64,000 bases of DNA, from the NCBI GenBank assembly GCA_002095075.2, contig LVCE01000001.1:310001-374000 (forward strand). Reading direction: 5' to 3'. Made by a program: the position numbers and the translations under genes. Source of the stretch: Francisella endosymbiont of Ornithodoros moubata (lineage in GTDB: Bacteria; Pseudomonadota; Gammaproteobacteria; Francisellales; Francisellaceae). This document shows, piece by piece, positions 17,777-28,185 of the stretch. Each line of letters begins with the position of its first letter. Within the stretch, counting starts at the first letter, position 1. The notes beneath the pieces were generated by a model, which was not told the DNA's origin, did no database searches, and worked only from the letters and a program-made list of their open reading frames with translations.

Positions 17777-19180
17777 TTATAAATTCCTATAAAAAGCATC
17801 AACTACTTTATCTTGAAATCTTCGTGCATTATAACGATCAGATGGTTTAAGATCATTAAGCATGATCGAAAAACTGATACGGTGGTTTTTAGCTGTTAAT
17901 ATATATCCTGACAATGTTGAAACTCCAGATAGGGTACCAGTTTTAGCATGCACTCGTCCAAGAAGTTTACCACCCATTCTATATGAGATTGTACCACTCA
18001 TACCAGATGCCGGTAAGTAATTGTAGAATTCTTTGCCGATCTGACTATTATAAGTTTTGGTCAAAAAGTTGACCATAAACTCAGGAGTTACTCTATCTAA
18101 ATGAGACAATCCTGAGCCATCATGCATTGTCAATGCTGATGTATCTAAGCCTAGTTTTGAATAAAGTATACTTTGAACAGCTTGTGTGCCTGCTTTAGTT
18201 GAGCCAATACCTTTTTCTTTTAATCCTATAGTATTTAAGATAGTCTCTGCATATAAATTATCAGAGTATTTGAGCGTTTGATCGATAAAGTGTCCAATAG
18301 TTTCAGATCTTGTCGTAATTTGTTCAGTATAACCAGTAGGAATAGTACCAGCTATGATAACATTGCCATGTTTAATATCGTCAGAATTTAAAAAGTCATT
18401 TACAGTATCTAGTGTTTTAAGTGCTGGATTTCTAACTGCTAGTTTAAACATTTTCTCAGCAGCTCTTGATAAGTATCCGCCAATATATAAAATATTGTCA
18501 TCATTCATCGCTATCATAATTGCACTTGAGGCACTAGTATATTTTGCAGTATTTTTTATAGTGATATTACTAGCGTTACTTAATTCAACAACTCGTGTTG
18601 TTAAACTGTTAGCATTTTTGACTAGTTTGATGACTGTACAATTTCTATTAAATGTGAAGCTTGATGCTGGAGCACCATAGCAGAATGTACTATCTTCTTT
18701 TGACCAACCATCTGGAATGTATGGCTCAGAAAAAACTCCAACAAGATAAACATCACCAGTTATTTTATATATGCCTTTTTCAGTTTTTATTTTTTTAATC
18801 AATACAGCTAACTGATTAGCAGTTAATGCTGGATTACCAGTAAATTTTATGTACATATCTCCATATAGAGTATGATCTTTTACTTTATCTGAATGGTACA
18901 TTATTAATGTTGTAAATCTAAAATCATTAGATATTGTAAAAAGTGCGGCAACTATTGTAAAAACTTTGTTATTACTTGCTGGTTTCATTACTCTATTTTG
19001 GGCATATGAGTACAATTTGTTACCGTTCATAGTCCTTTGAGTTGCTATAGCAATCTTTGCATCAGAAAGGTTATATTTTTTTACAAGATATTGAATTTCA
19101 CTACGCGTAGATGCTTGAGTAGTAGTTATACTTACAACTAATATAGATAATGTTGTAAAAAGCTTAGTTTTTTTTATCAA
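17777..19180 (-). CDS. dacB: D-alanyl-D-alanine carboxypeptidase/endopeptidase (PBP4, S13 family)
   Basis: This 467-residue periplasmic penicillin-binding protein trims or cleaves peptidoglycan peptide cross-links. A signal peptide (TLSILVVSITTTQAS) precedes the transpeptidase fold. The catalytic SxxK is SNNK in MKPASNNKVFTI near residue 68. SxN is SDN in KYSDNLYAETIL, and KTG is in GRVHAKTGTLSGVS near the C-terminus. The large insert domain between SxxK and SxN is characteristic of PBP4-type enzymes. All motifs are intact. Confidence 0.92.
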   Translation of the reverse strand: MIKKTKLFTTLSILVVSITTTQASTRSEIQYLVKKYNLSDAKIAIATQRTMNGNKLYSYAQNRVMKPASNNKVFTIVAALFTISNDFRFTTLIMYHSDKVKDHTLYGDMYIKFTGNPALTANQLAVLIKKIKTEKGIYKITGDVYLVGVFSEPYIPDGWSKEDSTFCYGAPASSFTFNRNCTVIKLVKNANSLTTRVVELSNASNITIKNTAKYTSASSAIMIAMNDDNILYIGGYLSRAAEKMFKLAVRNPALKTLDTVNDFLNSDDIKHGNVIIAGTIPTGYTEQITTRSETIGHFIDQTLKYSDNLYAETILNTIGLKEKGIGSTKAGTQAVQSILYSKLGLDTSALTMHDGSGLSHLDRVTPEFMVNFLTKTYNSQIGKEFYNYLPASGMSGTISYRMGGKLLGRVHAKTGTLSGVSTLSGYILTAKNHRISFSIMLNDLKPSDRYNARRFQDKVVDAFYRNL

Positions 19181-19434
19181 AACTTTACCATATAAATTTC
19201 TAAAGAATCCTAAGTTGAGATAATAGCATTTTATCTCTTATAAATACAGTGAGTTGTATTATATTATCATAATCTTAGGTGGTAGTTGTTTATAGTTAAA
19301 GTCAAACTATAACTGGGCTTGCATTTAGATATTAATATGGTAAAATCATTGACTATCAAAATAAATTGTAGGGACGACAGTATAGTTCTTTTATTTAAAC
19401 GTAATGAACTGGCATTTAAGTGAGGTGAAAGGAT
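19181..19434 (+). promoter_or_regulatory. Divergent upstream region of dacB and the rpsU-yqeY-dnaG-rpoD operon
   Basis: No coding potential is seen in these 254 bases. A plausible sigma-70 promoter facing the operon is TTGCAT at 19319-19324 and TAAAAT at 19341-19346, with 16 bases between. A GAGGTGAAAGGA ribosome-binding site remains at 19422-19433, directly ahead of the dead rpsU start. The leader therefore still looks functional for the genes downstream. Confidence 0.4.
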
Positions 19435-19632
19435 ATACCAAGCGTTAGAGTCAAAGAAAGAGAACCTTTTGATGTTGCTCTTAGAAGGTTTAAAAGGTCT
19501 TGTGAGAAGGCTGGGATAGTATCTGAACTATGTCGTAGAGAGTACTTTGAAAAGCCAACTTGAGCACGCAAAAGAAAAAAAGCTGCTGCTGTTAAAAGAG
19601 CTTATAAGAGTAATATAATGGTTAAAAGGTAG
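19435..19632 (+). pseudogene. rpsU: Pseudogene of 30S ribosomal protein bS21
   Basis: The reading frame [20 protein letters not shown] is textbook bS21 and continues to the normal end YKSNIMVKR and TAG. Two lesions destroy it. The start codon is ATA in place of ATG at 19435-19437, with a good ribosome-binding site still in front. Also, TGA replaces the conserved Trp codon at 19561-19563, after EYFEKPT. A Cys replaces the usual Arg in ELRRREY. All three are transition changes toward A/T, and the length is otherwise unchanged (65 codons plus stop), so the decay is recent. Francisella is known to carry several bS21 paralogues, so another copy elsewhere may supply the ribosome. Confidence 0.88.
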
Positions 19633-19651
19633 TTAAATTTAATTCATCGTT

Positions 19652-19667
19652 GAGAGTTTTAACTCTC
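19652..19667 (+). terminator. Hairpin between rpsU and yqeY
   Basis: GAGAGT (19652-19657) pairs with ACTCTC (19662-19667) around a four-base loop, followed by CCTTTC. It sits where the macromolecular synthesis operon of other bacteria has an attenuating terminator or RNA-processing site. The T tract is weak, so partial attenuation or processing is more likely than full termination. Confidence 0.45.
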
Positions 19668-19692
19668 CCTTTCACTAGGAATTCTTTTTAAA

Positions 19693-20139
19693 ATGTCACA
19701 AATTTTTAATCAGTTGACTCTTGATATGAAAGAGTTTATGAAAAATAAAGATAAAAATAGATTAACAACAATTCGTATGGCTATGTCTGCGATTAAGCAA
19801 AGGCAGATTGATGAGAAAGTAGAGATCACTGATGAGGTTATAATCACTGTAATTACAAAAATGATCAAGCAAAGACAAGATTCATATGATCAATACATCA
19901 AGGTAGATAGAGCTGAGCTTGCTGAAGGTGAGAAAAGAGAGATTGAAATACTAACTCAATACATGCCAAAGCAACTAAATGATAAAGAGGTTGTTACGAT
20001 AGTTCAGAAGGCTATAGAATCTGTTGGTGCTACATCGATTAAAGAGGTGGGTAAAATCATGGCAAGTGTAAAAAAAGAACTTGCTGGAAGGACAGATATG
20101 AGCAAAGTAAGTGCTATTGTGAAATCTAACCTAGCTTAA
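19693..20139 (+). CDS. yqeY: GatB/YqeY domain protein
   Basis: This 148-residue protein consists of a YqeY domain related to the tRNA-binding tail of the GatB amidotransferase subunit. Typical segments are RLTTIRMAMSAIKQRQIDEK near residue 22, IEILTQYMPKQL near residue 90, and GKIMASVKKELAGRTDMSKV at the end. Its exact function is not established in the family. It sits between rpsU and dnaG, a common position, and shares their operon. Confidence 0.92.
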   Translation: MSQIFNQLTLDMKEFMKNKDKNRLTTIRMAMSAIKQRQIDEKVEITDEVIITVITKMIKQRQDSYDQYIKVDRAELAEGEKREIEILTQYMPKQLNDKEVVTIVQKAIESVGATSIKEVGKIMASVKKELAGRTDMSKVSAIVKSNLA

Positions 20140-20158
20140 GTTCAAAGCTTTAATCAGT

Positions 20159-21976
20159 ATGGCGAAAAAAGTCTCGAATACTTTTATAAAAGAGCTTGTA
20201 GCTACAGCTAATATAGTTGATGTTGTTTCAAGATATGTCAACTTGAAAAAAACAGGCAAAAACTACAAGGGTTGTTGTCCTTTTCATAATGAAAAAACAC
20301 CATCATTTTTTGTTAATTTAGAAAAAAAAATTTATCACTGTTTTGGCTGTCAGACATCTGGAGATGCGCTAACTTTTATCAAAAAGATTAATAACCTTGA
20401 GTTTATCGAGGCTGTAAAAAATCTTGCTGAAATTGTTGGTAAACCAGTTGAATATGAAAATTATTCTCAAGAAGATATCCAAAAAGAACAGCTTTATAAC
20501 AAATGTATCAGCTTTTTAGCGGTTGCACAAAAGTATTACCGTTGGAATTTAGGTAATTCTGTCACTAAGGATAAAGCTATAAACTATCTTAAAAAAAGAG
20601 GTATAGATAGTGATCTAGCTAAATTTTTTGGTATAGGATATTCATCTGAGGGCTGGAATAATATTACTGAACTAGCTAAATCAGTAAATATTCCAGAAGA
20701 GATATTAGTTGATACTGGACTTGCAATAAAAAATGATAAGGGAAATTTATATGATCGTTTTCGTGGTCGTATTATGTTTCCTATTCGAAATATTCAAGGT
20801 AATGTAATCGCTTATGGTGGTAGAGTAATAGATAATTCTCAATCAGTTAAATATATAAACTCCCCGGAAACTTTAGTTTTTCAAAAAAATAATATTTTAT
20901 ATGGACTCTATGAATATCGTGAAAGAAAAAAACAATATCCAGATTTGATAAATCAGCGCCTTGTAGTAGTTGAAGGTTATATGGATGTGGTTGGTTTAGC
21001 ACAGTATGGTTTTTATGCTGCTGTAGCTACATTAGGTACAGCATTTTCACCAAATCATGCCAAGATTTTATTCCGTGAAACTAACTCAGTAATTTTGTGT
21101 TTTGATGGTGATGAGGCAGGGCAAAAGGCAGCGCTTAGAACTATAAAAATTCTATTACCAATATTGGATGGTAATAAAAAATTAAAGATTCTAACTCTAC
21201 CAAATGGGGATGATCCAGATGATTATATTAAGCAATACGGTCTAGGAAGTTTTTATGCCGCTTTGGATAATTCTCTAGCTGTAGCAGAGTTTATAGTTGA
21301 CAAACTTATTCAAGGCAAGGATTTAACTAAAGCAGAATCAAAAGCAGAAGTTTTGGAGAATTTAAAAAGTTTTTTATTAGATGTAGCAGATAATATTTAT
21401 TCAGAAAGTATTACTGCTACTATAGCTGATAAGGTTAGTATAAAAGTTGAGCAACTTAAAAATTTGCTTAAAAGGCGTAAACAAACTTTATTAAATGTAA
21501 CTAAGCAGCAAAATATTCAGCAAAAGATACTAGCGAAGAATCTCTTACTTGAAGAGGTTGTTCTTGCAGAATTATTTGTCAATCTTGCAGATTTTCGCCT
21601 TTTGCAACATACAAATGATTTTGAAATATTTGCTACTTCGAAAAATCTTGATATCTTATCAAAAAGCTTGAAAATTTTAAAAGAAGACTCATCTAATCAA
21701 ATTGAAGCTGTTATACTTATACAGCTATTGGCAGAGGACTATCCTGACTATAGAGAGTATTTTTTTAAGTTGTTAAGTTATGGTATACATAATACTCAAA
21801 AAAAATATGCTGAAGATAAGTATCAAGTACAAATGCTTGATATGCTAAAAAGAGTAGAAAATTCTAGTGTAAAAAAAAGATTAAAATACTTAGGCTCATT
21901 ACCTTTTAGGACAGATGTTCAGGAAATGGAGCGCAAGTATTTAGTAGCAAAATTAGGTAACAATAATATAAAATAA
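20159..21976 (+). CDS. dnaG: DNA primase
   Basis: This 605-residue primase synthesises RNA primers with DnaB. The N-terminal zinc-binding domain has Cys40, His43, Cys61 and Cys64 (GCCPFHNEKTPSF and YHCFGCQTSG). The catalytic core follows (GRIMFPIRNIQGNVIAYGGR), then TOPRIM motifs VVVEGYMDV near residue 275 and CFDGDEAGQKAA near residue 318. The C-terminal part is the helicase-interaction domain. It is downstream of yqeY by 19 bases and upstream of rpoD by 19 bases. All catalytic motifs are intact. Confidence 0.96.
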   Translation: MAKKVSNTFIKELVATANIVDVVSRYVNLKKTGKNYKGCCPFHNEKTPSFFVNLEKKIYHCFGCQTSGDALTFIKKINNLEFIEAVKNLAEIVGKPVEYENYSQEDIQKEQLYNKCISFLAVAQKYYRWNLGNSVTKDKAINYLKKRGIDSDLAKFFGIGYSSEGWNNITELAKSVNIPEEILVDTGLAIKNDKGNLYDRFRGRIMFPIRNIQGNVIAYGGRVIDNSQSVKYINSPETLVFQKNNILYGLYEYRERKKQYPDLINQRLVVVEGYMDVVGLAQYGFYAAVATLGTAFSPNHAKILFRETNSVILCFDGDEAGQKAALRTIKILLPILDGNKKLKILTLPNGDDPDDYIKQYGLGSFYAALDNSLAVAEFIVDKLIQGKDLTKAESKAEVLENLKSFLLDVADNIYSESITATIADKVSIKVEQLKNLLKRRKQTLLNVTKQQNIQQKILAKNLLLEEVVLAELFVNLADFRLLQHTNDFEIFATSKNLDILSKSLKILKEDSSNQIEAVILIQLLAEDYPDYREYFFKLLSYGIHNTQKKYAEDKYQVQMLDMLKRVENSSVKKRLKYLGSLPFRTDVQEMERKYLVAKLGNNNIK

Positions 21977-21995
21977 AATTCTATTGGAGTACTAG

Positions 21996-23729
21996 ATGAC
22001 AAAAGAAGATTTACTCTCTGATTTAAAAGACTTAATAATTAATGGTGAGGAAAGAGGATATTTAACTAGAGCCGATATTTTAGATGCTCTGCCAGGAGAT
22101 GTTTCAGAAGATCCTAAAATATATGAAGAAATTGAGGCTATACTTATTGACGTGGGTATTGATGTCTATGATAGAACTCCCCAGCTAGAAGAAGATGATG
22201 AAAGAAAAGTTAGCGAAGCTAATCTTGATGATCTAAAAGGTAAGACTTCAGATCCTATTCGTATGTATATGCGTGAAATGGGTATTGTTGATCTTTTAGA
22301 TAAAAAAGGTGAGACAGATATTGCTGTTAGGATTGAAGAAGGTACTACAGAAGTTTTTAGTACGATTTTAAGTTATTCTATAGTAATTAAAACTTATATT
22401 GAGCGTTTCCGTGAGCTAGAAGAAAAAGCTATGGATTATATGAGTTCTCAAGATATTGAAGATGAGCCTGTGGCTAGATATATTCGTTTTAACGAGATTA
22501 TGGCTCGCTTTAGTGATGAACATATAAATGAAGAAAAGGTTGCTGAAGATGATCATGAGGAAAAAATTGATACTCAAAGGGCTTATGAATTCTTTACAAA
22601 CTTAGAGAAAATGTTTGAAGAATATCAAGACAAGCCTAATAAAAAACTTTATAGTAAAATAGTTAAGGAATTTGATAATTTAAGGTTATCAACATCACAT
22701 TTACAAAAGCTAGTTGACTATATTAGACTTCCTTATGCTCGAGTTAAAGAGTTCGAAAGAAAAATTTTAAGATTATGTGTTGAAAGATCAAAAACACCAC
22801 GTCAAGAGTTTATTAAGGTTTATAAAGTTGGTTCTGTAGAATGGTTAGAGCCATTAACTAAAAAGTATAAATTTACTGAAAACACTATCAGAGAAATAAA
22901 TAACCTCACTAAGCAAATTAATCAATTTCAAACTTTAATGATGATGGATGTTGAAGAGCTTAAACAGGTAAATCTTGAGATTTCAAGAAGTGAAGCTAAA
23001 ATTACCCAGGCTAAAAAAGAAATGATAGAAGCAAACTTAAGATTAGTTGTTTCTGAAGCTAAAAAGTATACTAATAGAGGCTTACATTTCTTAGATATTA
23101 TCCAAGAGGGAAATATTGGTTTAATGAAAGCTGTAGATAAGTTTGATTATCGCAAAGGGTTTAAGTTCTCGACATATGCTACTTGGTGGATACGTCAAGC
23201 AATTACTCGTTCGATTGCAGATCAAGCTAGAACTATTCGTGTACCAGTACATATGATTGAGACAATCAATAAGGTAAATAGAATTAAACGCCAGATTCTA
23301 CAAGAAAAGGGGCGTGAAGCTACAGAAGAGGAGATTATTGAACATACTCCTAATATGACTAAAGAGAAACTTAAAAAGATTCTCAATATTTCACATACAC
23401 CAATTTCAATGGAGAGTCCAATCGGTGATAATGAAGATTCTACTGTAGGTGATTTTATCGAGGATAAAAATAACTATTCTCCTATAGAAGCAGCTAATTT
23501 AGAAAACTTACGAGAAGCAATAAAAGAGCTTATTGAAACCGGCCTAACTGAAAGAGAAGCTAAAGTTCTGATGATGCGTTTTGGTATTGGTATGAATACA
23601 GATCATACTTTAGAAGAGGTAGGTAAGCAGTTTAATGTTACTAGAGAGCGTATCAGACAAATTGAGGCTAAAGCTCTTAGAAAACTTAAGCATCCTTCTA
23701 GATCAGCATTTTTGAAAACATTCTTGTAG
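21996..23729 (+). CDS. rpoD: RNA polymerase primary sigma factor sigma-70
   Basis: This 577-residue housekeeping sigma has region 1.1 at residues 1-75 and region 1.2 ([11 protein letters not shown]). A non-conserved domain follows. Region 2 is typical ([31 protein letters not shown] for -10 recognition). The region 3 segment [13 protein letters not shown] is present. Region 4.2, [20 protein letters not shown], binds the -35 element. An ATTGGAG ribosome-binding site lies before the ATG. It closes the rpsU-yqeY-dnaG-rpoD operon. Confidence 0.97.
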   Translation: MTKEDLLSDLKDLIINGEERGYLTRADILDALPGDVSEDPKIYEEIEAILIDVGIDVYDRTPQLEEDDERKVSEANLDDLKGKTSDPIRMYMREMGIVDLLDKKGETDIAVRIEEGTTEVFSTILSYSIVIKTYIERFRELEEKAMDYMSSQDIEDEPVARYIRFNEIMARFSDEHINEEKVAEDDHEEKIDTQRAYEFFTNLEKMFEEYQDKPNKKLYSKIVKEFDNLRLSTSHLQKLVDYIRLPYARVKEFERKILRLCVERSKTPRQEFIKVYKVGSVEWLEPLTKKYKFTENTIREINNLTKQINQFQTLMMMDVEELKQVNLEISRSEAKITQAKKEMIEANLRLVVSEAKKYTNRGLHFLDIIQEGNIGLMKAVDKFDYRKGFKFSTYATWWIRQAITRSIADQARTIRVPVHMIETINKVNRIKRQILQEKGREATEEEIIEHTPNMTKEKLKKILNISHTPISMESPIGDNEDSTVGDFIEDKNNYSPIEAANLENLREAIKELIETGLTEREAKVLMMRFGIGMNTDHTLEEVGKQFNVTRERIRQIEAKALRKLKHPSRSAFLKTFL

Positions 23730-23840
23730 TTCTATATCTTAATTTTTTTTAAGTTTTTCTATTTTAAATATTCTCCTTATCTTATCTATAGCTTTGGGTC
23801 TTGTTATAATGTTGTGGGTAAGTGTAAGTGGCGAAGAGAT

Positions 23841-25070
23841 ATGAAAAGAATAATAGTTATAGGAGCTGGGTTCGTTGGAATTAATTTTCTCAATAAAATA
23901 GCTAAACAAAGTAAAAATAAATATCATATCATTTTATTTGACAAAAATAATCATCATGTTTTCAGCCAATGTTATATCAAGCTGGCTACAGCTTGTATTC
24001 CTCTAAATAATATCGTTGTTTCGATCAGAAAACTATTTGCTCAGAAAAATATTGAATTTAAGATGTAAGAAGTTGTAGATATTTTACCTAGCCAGCAACT
24101 AGTTAAGACTACAGTAAATAATTTATATTCATCCGAATATTTAATTGTCGCAACTGGAATACAGTATGATTATTTGGGTAATAATGATTGGCTAAAGTAT
24201 ACTTTTTCTCTAAAAAATGCCTACGATGCTCAGAAGATTAAATCACACATTCTTATTCAATTTGAGTTAGCAGAGGTAGATCAGACTGATGAAGAGAAAA
24301 AATATCATTTAAGCTTTATATATTATTGGAGCAGGAGCAACTGGTGTTGAAATCACGGGAGCCTTATTAGACTTTTACATACAGATTTTTAAAAGACTTA
24401 TCATAACTTTTCAATAGATGATATTTCTATTCCTTTAATCGAAGAAGGTGAAAGTAGTCTTTCAGCATTTCCAAAAGAGCTGTCGGACCATGCTTATAAT
24501 TCATTAAAAACAAGAAAAGTAAATATTCATCTTAAAGAACTGTAACTAATATTTAAAATAGTCTTGTAACTACTAAAAAAATAGTTACCGAGGAGCCACA
24601 ATTATTTGAAGCACTACATAAAAGATAAATGAATAGGAAGTTGGATGAGTAATCAAATCGAAAAAGGTAAGATAGTAGTTTTAGATAATTTAACTCATCG
24701 AGATTTTAAAAATATATACTTTTCTGGTGATATTTCTTATATTAAAAACAATCCTTTACCAGGTTTAGCAGCAGTAACTAAGCGATAGGGAAAATATATT
24801 GCAAAAGCTATAATTAAAATAGAGAAAAGTAAAAAGTATAAAGGCTTTAAATATAAAGATTTAGGAACTATGGCTATTATTAAAAAGCATGAGGCTATAA
24901 CTAATATATTTGGAATGAAGTTCAAGGTAAGTTAGGTTGGTTAATATGGGGAGGAGTACATATAACTTTTTTATTAGTATAAGAAATAAGTTTGTAGTTA
25001 GCTTTGATTGGTTAAGCTATTACATCTGTAAAAGAATAGGCTCTATTGAATTTATAAAACCTAAGTAAAC
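23841..25070 (+). pseudogene. ndh: Type II NADH dehydrogenase (FAD pyridine nucleotide oxidoreductase) pseudogene
   Basis: The ATG at 23841 opens with the FAD-binding IIVIGAGFVGINFLNKIAKQ. A stop follows at about 24066, and the same frame continues (SSEYLIVATGIQYDYLG). A frameshift precedes the NADH-binding IIGAGATGVEITGALLD near 24330. The signature LPGLAAVTKR is followed by a stop where Gln is expected, and GKYIAKAI and FKYKDLGTMAIIKKHEAI follow. The membrane-anchoring C-terminus is also broken. At least five lesions are visible. The intact enzyme would pass electrons from NADH to quinone without pumping protons. Confidence 0.85.
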
Positions 25071-25143
25071 TAAAAAGATAAATAAATTTGAAAATTTGGT
25101 AAACTTTTTATAAGCTATATTTAATAAATAACTAGATTTGGGA

Positions 25144-25752
25144 TTATATTAATTTAATAAACTCAGCTGTGTATTGTTGTTGAACTTTCTTTACATCAAC
25201 TTTTTGACAAAAGTCAGCTATCTGACACATTTTTAGACCACTATAACCACATGGATTGATGTAATTAAATGGTGTAAGGTCCATATTAGTATTTATAGCA
25301 ATACCATGATAGCTTTTACCTTGTTTGATTCTTAAACCTAGAGAAGCAATTTTTTGATTATTGATGTATATACCATGCGCACCATCAATAATATGAGCCT
25401 TTAGGTTATAATATTTATCAAGCATATTGATACAAGCTTGCTCAACGACAGTTACTAATTTTTTAGCCCCAAGTTTATTTTTCTTCATATCAAGAAGAAA
25501 ATATATCACTGCTTGACCTGGACCATGATAAGTAACCTGACCACCACGATCAGTTGCAATTATTGGGATGTTATGTGAATTTAAAATATGTTCTGGCTTA
25601 CCATGTTTACCTTGCGTAAAAACAGCAGGATGTTCAACTGACCATATTTCATCTTTAGTTTCAGGAGTTCGTGTCGAAGTGAACTCGAGCATATCCCCAA
25701 ATACTCTGGAATATTGTTGCAAACCTAAATCTTTGTGATAAATATTATTCAT
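25144..25752 (-). CDS. lipB: Octanoyltransferase (lipoate-protein ligase B)
   Basis: This 202-residue enzyme transfers octanoyl from acyl carrier protein to lipoate-dependent enzymes such as pyruvate dehydrogenase. Conserved motifs are [20 protein letters not shown] near residue 70, KIASLGLRI with the active-site Lys near residue 135, and [13 protein letters not shown] with the catalytic Cys near residue 168. It follows the ybeD gene by 10 bases in the conserved dacA-ybeD-lipB order. lipA, often next, is not in the window. Confidence 0.94.
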   Translation of the reverse strand: MNNIYHKDLGLQQYSRVFGDMLEFTSTRTPETKDEIWSVEHPAVFTQGKHGKPEHILNSHNIPIIATDRGGQVTYHGPGQAVIYFLLDMKKNKLGAKKLVTVVEQACINMLDKYYNLKAHIIDGAHGIYINNQKIASLGLRIKQGKSYHGIAINTNMDLTPFNYINPCGYSGLKMCQIADFCQKVDVKKVQQQYTAEFIKLI

Positions 25753-25762
25753 AACAAAAATA

Positions 25763-26047
25763 TTATAAAACCATATGAACTTCTGGATGTGCAGAAATCT
25801 CTTTGTAGATATTGTCTAGCTGTTCTTTACTATCTGCAGTAAAAATTGCAGTTATGGAAATATATTTACCAGTTTTACTTTCTTTAGTATTAAAATCTAT
25901 CTCGTTATGATTTGATATATACTTCTCAAAAACACTTAGAATAAATTCAACGGTTTCTTTATGAGGATTGGCTATTATTTTTATTGGAAACTGGCAAGGA
26001 AACTCAAAAAAAGTTTCTTGTTGATTCTGGTTATTATTTTCAGACAT
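25763..26047 (-). CDS. ybeD: DUF493 family protein YbeD
   Basis: This 94-residue protein is recognised by [20 protein letters not shown] and by the end [14 protein letters not shown], hallmarks of the DUF493/YbeD family. The fold is ACT-like and the function unproven. It lies between dacA and lipB as in other gammaproteobacteria and is probably co-transcribed with both. Confidence 0.9.
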   Translation of the reverse strand: MSENNNQNQQETFFEFPCQFPIKIIANPHKETVEFILSVFEKYISNHNEIDFNTKESKTGKYISITAIFTADSKEQLDNIYKEISAHPEVHMVL

Positions 26048-26079
26048 TTATAAATCCTTAACTATAAATTTTATTGTTA

Positions 26080-27414
26080 TTACCACCAACCCTTTTGTGA
26101 AATATTATTCATAGCTACTATAGGAACGCTAGCAATTTTCTCTTTAGTATCACATAGTGTAATCACTAAATTACCTACAGCTTGACCTATTTTAATAGGA
26201 GCTTTCAAGCCTAGGTTAAACTCTATACCTTGTTTTAAGTAAGACACATAAGTTTTAGGCACGGTTTTATAAATGTTTTGACTTGAAGCTACAATTATCT
26301 TTTGCCCAGCTTTTGCATTTGGAATGCTATCAGCACTAATTGTAACTGGTGAATTTGCTTTATATAAAAGTACATTTTCATATTTGCTTAGCGCATATCT
26401 TAGTAGTTTAGCTGACTCTGAATCTCTTTTAGCAGAACTAGTAGTGCCGAGAACTACAGAAATAAATCTTTCACCATCTTGTTTAGCAGATGAAACTAGA
26501 CAATATCCAGCAGCATCAGTATGGCCTGTCTTTATACCATCAGCACCATCAAATGTGAATAGCAATCTATTTCTATTGTTTTGTAATACGAAATTATCAC
26601 CTTTAGGGAAAAGCTCACTACATTTATCTTTAGCCTGGTCATCAAGATCTTTAGCTGTATAGCTCTCTAAAACATTTCCGCTAGCATGATCAAATTTAGG
26701 TAAACATTGTTTACGATCAGAGATACTTACTGAATCTTGTTTTGAGGCATTCCAAACTAGGCCTTTATCATCATATACTTTATATGCTTCTGGGAAATTG
26801 TATATATATGATCTTGCAAGTAATGCCATATCGTGAGCAGTAGTATATTGCTCTCCACCTGGAAGTCCATCTGGATTAGCAAAATGAGTGTTATTCATAC
26901 CAATAGCTCTTGCTGTTTGATTCATCAAGTCAGTAAATGCTGCTGTAGTACCACCAATATATTCTGCAAGAGCAATAGTAGCATCATTACCAGAAACCAC
27001 ATCCATACCAATTACGAGATTTTTTACAGAGACTCTAGCGCCAGCTTTAACATACATCTTTGAGCCACCTGTAGAAGCAGCATTTTCACTAATTGGGACC
27101 ATTGTATCCCAGCTTAGATTGCCAGCTTTTATTTCACTAGCAACTATATAATAAGTTATGATTTTAGTTAAGCTTGCAGGAGCTCTTCTAACATCCATAT
27201 TTTTTTCACTAACGATATCGCCAGTACGATAATTCATCACTACCCATGCCGGAGCATCTAGCTCAATATTTATAGGTCTTACAATAATATCTTTCTGTGC
27301 TAGTCCATTACCGTCGTTAAAATAAAGATCATCACCGGCAGATATATTAGGTGCGGCAAAAACTGCACTTGCTGTCAAACTAGCTGTTAATAAGGCTATT
27401 TTTGTTAATTTCAT
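26080..27414 (-). CDS. dacA: D-alanyl-D-alanine carboxypeptidase (PBP5/6 type, S11 family)
   Basis: This 444-residue exported enzyme removes the terminal D-Ala of peptidoglycan stem peptides. The signal peptide is LTKIALLTASLTASAVFAAP. SxxK is in RRAPASLTKIITYYIVA near residue 85, SxN is in GMDVVSGNDATIALAE near residue 140, and KTG is in DGIKTGHTDAAGYCLVSSAK near residue 300. A C-terminal beta-domain (GQAVGNLVITLCDTKE) and a short basic or amphipathic tail follow. The ATG at 27414 was preferred to one 6 codons upstream because it begins the signal peptide directly. Confidence 0.93.
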   Translation of the reverse strand: MKLTKIALLTASLTASAVFAAPNISAGDDLYFNDGNGLAQKDIIVRPINIELDAPAWVVMNYRTGDIVSEKNMDVRRAPASLTKIITYYIVASEIKAGNLSWDTMVPISENAASTGGSKMYVKAGARVSVKNLVIGMDVVSGNDATIALAEYIGGTTAAFTDLMNQTARAIGMNNTHFANPDGLPGGEQYTTAHDMALLARSYIYNFPEAYKVYDDKGLVWNASKQDSVSISDRKQCLPKFDHASGNVLESYTAKDLDDQAKDKCSELFPKGDNFVLQNNRNRLLFTFDGADGIKTGHTDAAGYCLVSSAKQDGERFISVVLGTTSSAKRDSESAKLLRYALSKYENVLLYKANSPVTISADSIPNAKAGQKIIVASSQNIYKTVPKTYVSYLKQGIEFNLGLKAPIKIGQAVGNLVITLCDTKEKIASVPIVAMNNISQKGWW

Positions 27415-27573
27415 ATTTTTTCTCTTTATCAATTTATCAAAGTATATAATTCTAAACTCATAACTTATAAGTATTTTAATATTTATATGTTATAAATACA
27501 AAGGTTTTTGTGATAGACTCTTTGTCAGTGTATTAGGTGTTAATAATTTAATAAAAATATAGGAGAAATTACG

Positions 27574-28095
27574 ATGCTAAAAAATATACCTTGTGGAAAA
27601 GATATTCCTAATGATTTTAATGTTGTAATAGAGATACCTCAAGATAGTGACCCTATAAAATATGAGTTTGATAAAGATAACAATATGATTGTTGTTGATA
27701 GATTTATGTCATCTACTATGAGATATCCTTGTAATTATGGTTTTGTACCAAATACTCTTTATGATGATGGAGATCCTATTGATGTGTTGGTTTTAGCACC
27801 ATATCCTTTAGCAGGTGGTTGTGTAATAAACTGTAGAGCAGTTGGTGTGTTTAAAATGGAAGATGATGATGGTGTTGATGCTAAAGTTATCGCTGTGCCA
27901 AGCTCTAAGCTGACTAAAGAATATGATCACATTAACGATGTTGATGATTTACCGGTATCTTTAAAGCAAAAAATTGAACATTTCTTTACACATTACAAAG
28001 ATTTAGATTCAGGTAAATGGGTTAAAGTAGAAGGCTGGGATAATGCAGCCTTTGCAAGAAAAGAAATCGAAAAATCTGTAAAAAACTATAAATAG
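27574..28095 (+). CDS. ppa: Inorganic pyrophosphatase
   Basis: This 173-residue family I pyrophosphatase hydrolyses pyrophosphate and so drives biosynthetic reactions. The active-site motif [16 protein letters not shown] near residue 65 contains the three metal-binding aspartates. [19 protein letters not shown] and the final KWVKVEGW segment are typical. An AGGAG site precedes the ATG by 7 bases. It is a single gene with its own upstream region. Confidence 0.96.
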   Translation: MLKNIPCGKDIPNDFNVVIEIPQDSDPIKYEFDKDNNMIVVDRFMSSTMRYPCNYGFVPNTLYDDGDPIDVLVLAPYPLAGGCVINCRAVGVFKMEDDDGVDAKVIAVPSSKLTKEYDHINDVDDLPVSLKQKIEHFFTHYKDLDSGKWVKVEGWDNAAFARKEIEKSVKNYK

Positions 28096-28185
28096 TTTGT
28101 CCTTTTGTTTTTAATATATTTTAGTCTTTTTATCATTTGTGATAATATCTCTGATTGAAGTTAATAATTCTTTTTAAACTTAGTA

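Noticed and set aside
18354-18680. 108-codon plus-strand frame with hydrophobic text
   Set aside because: It lies antisense within the intact dacB gene and has no start signal or homology that I recognise.
26324-26662. 112-codon plus-strand frame
   Set aside because: It is antisense to dacA, which has all of its penicillin-binding motifs in the other strand.
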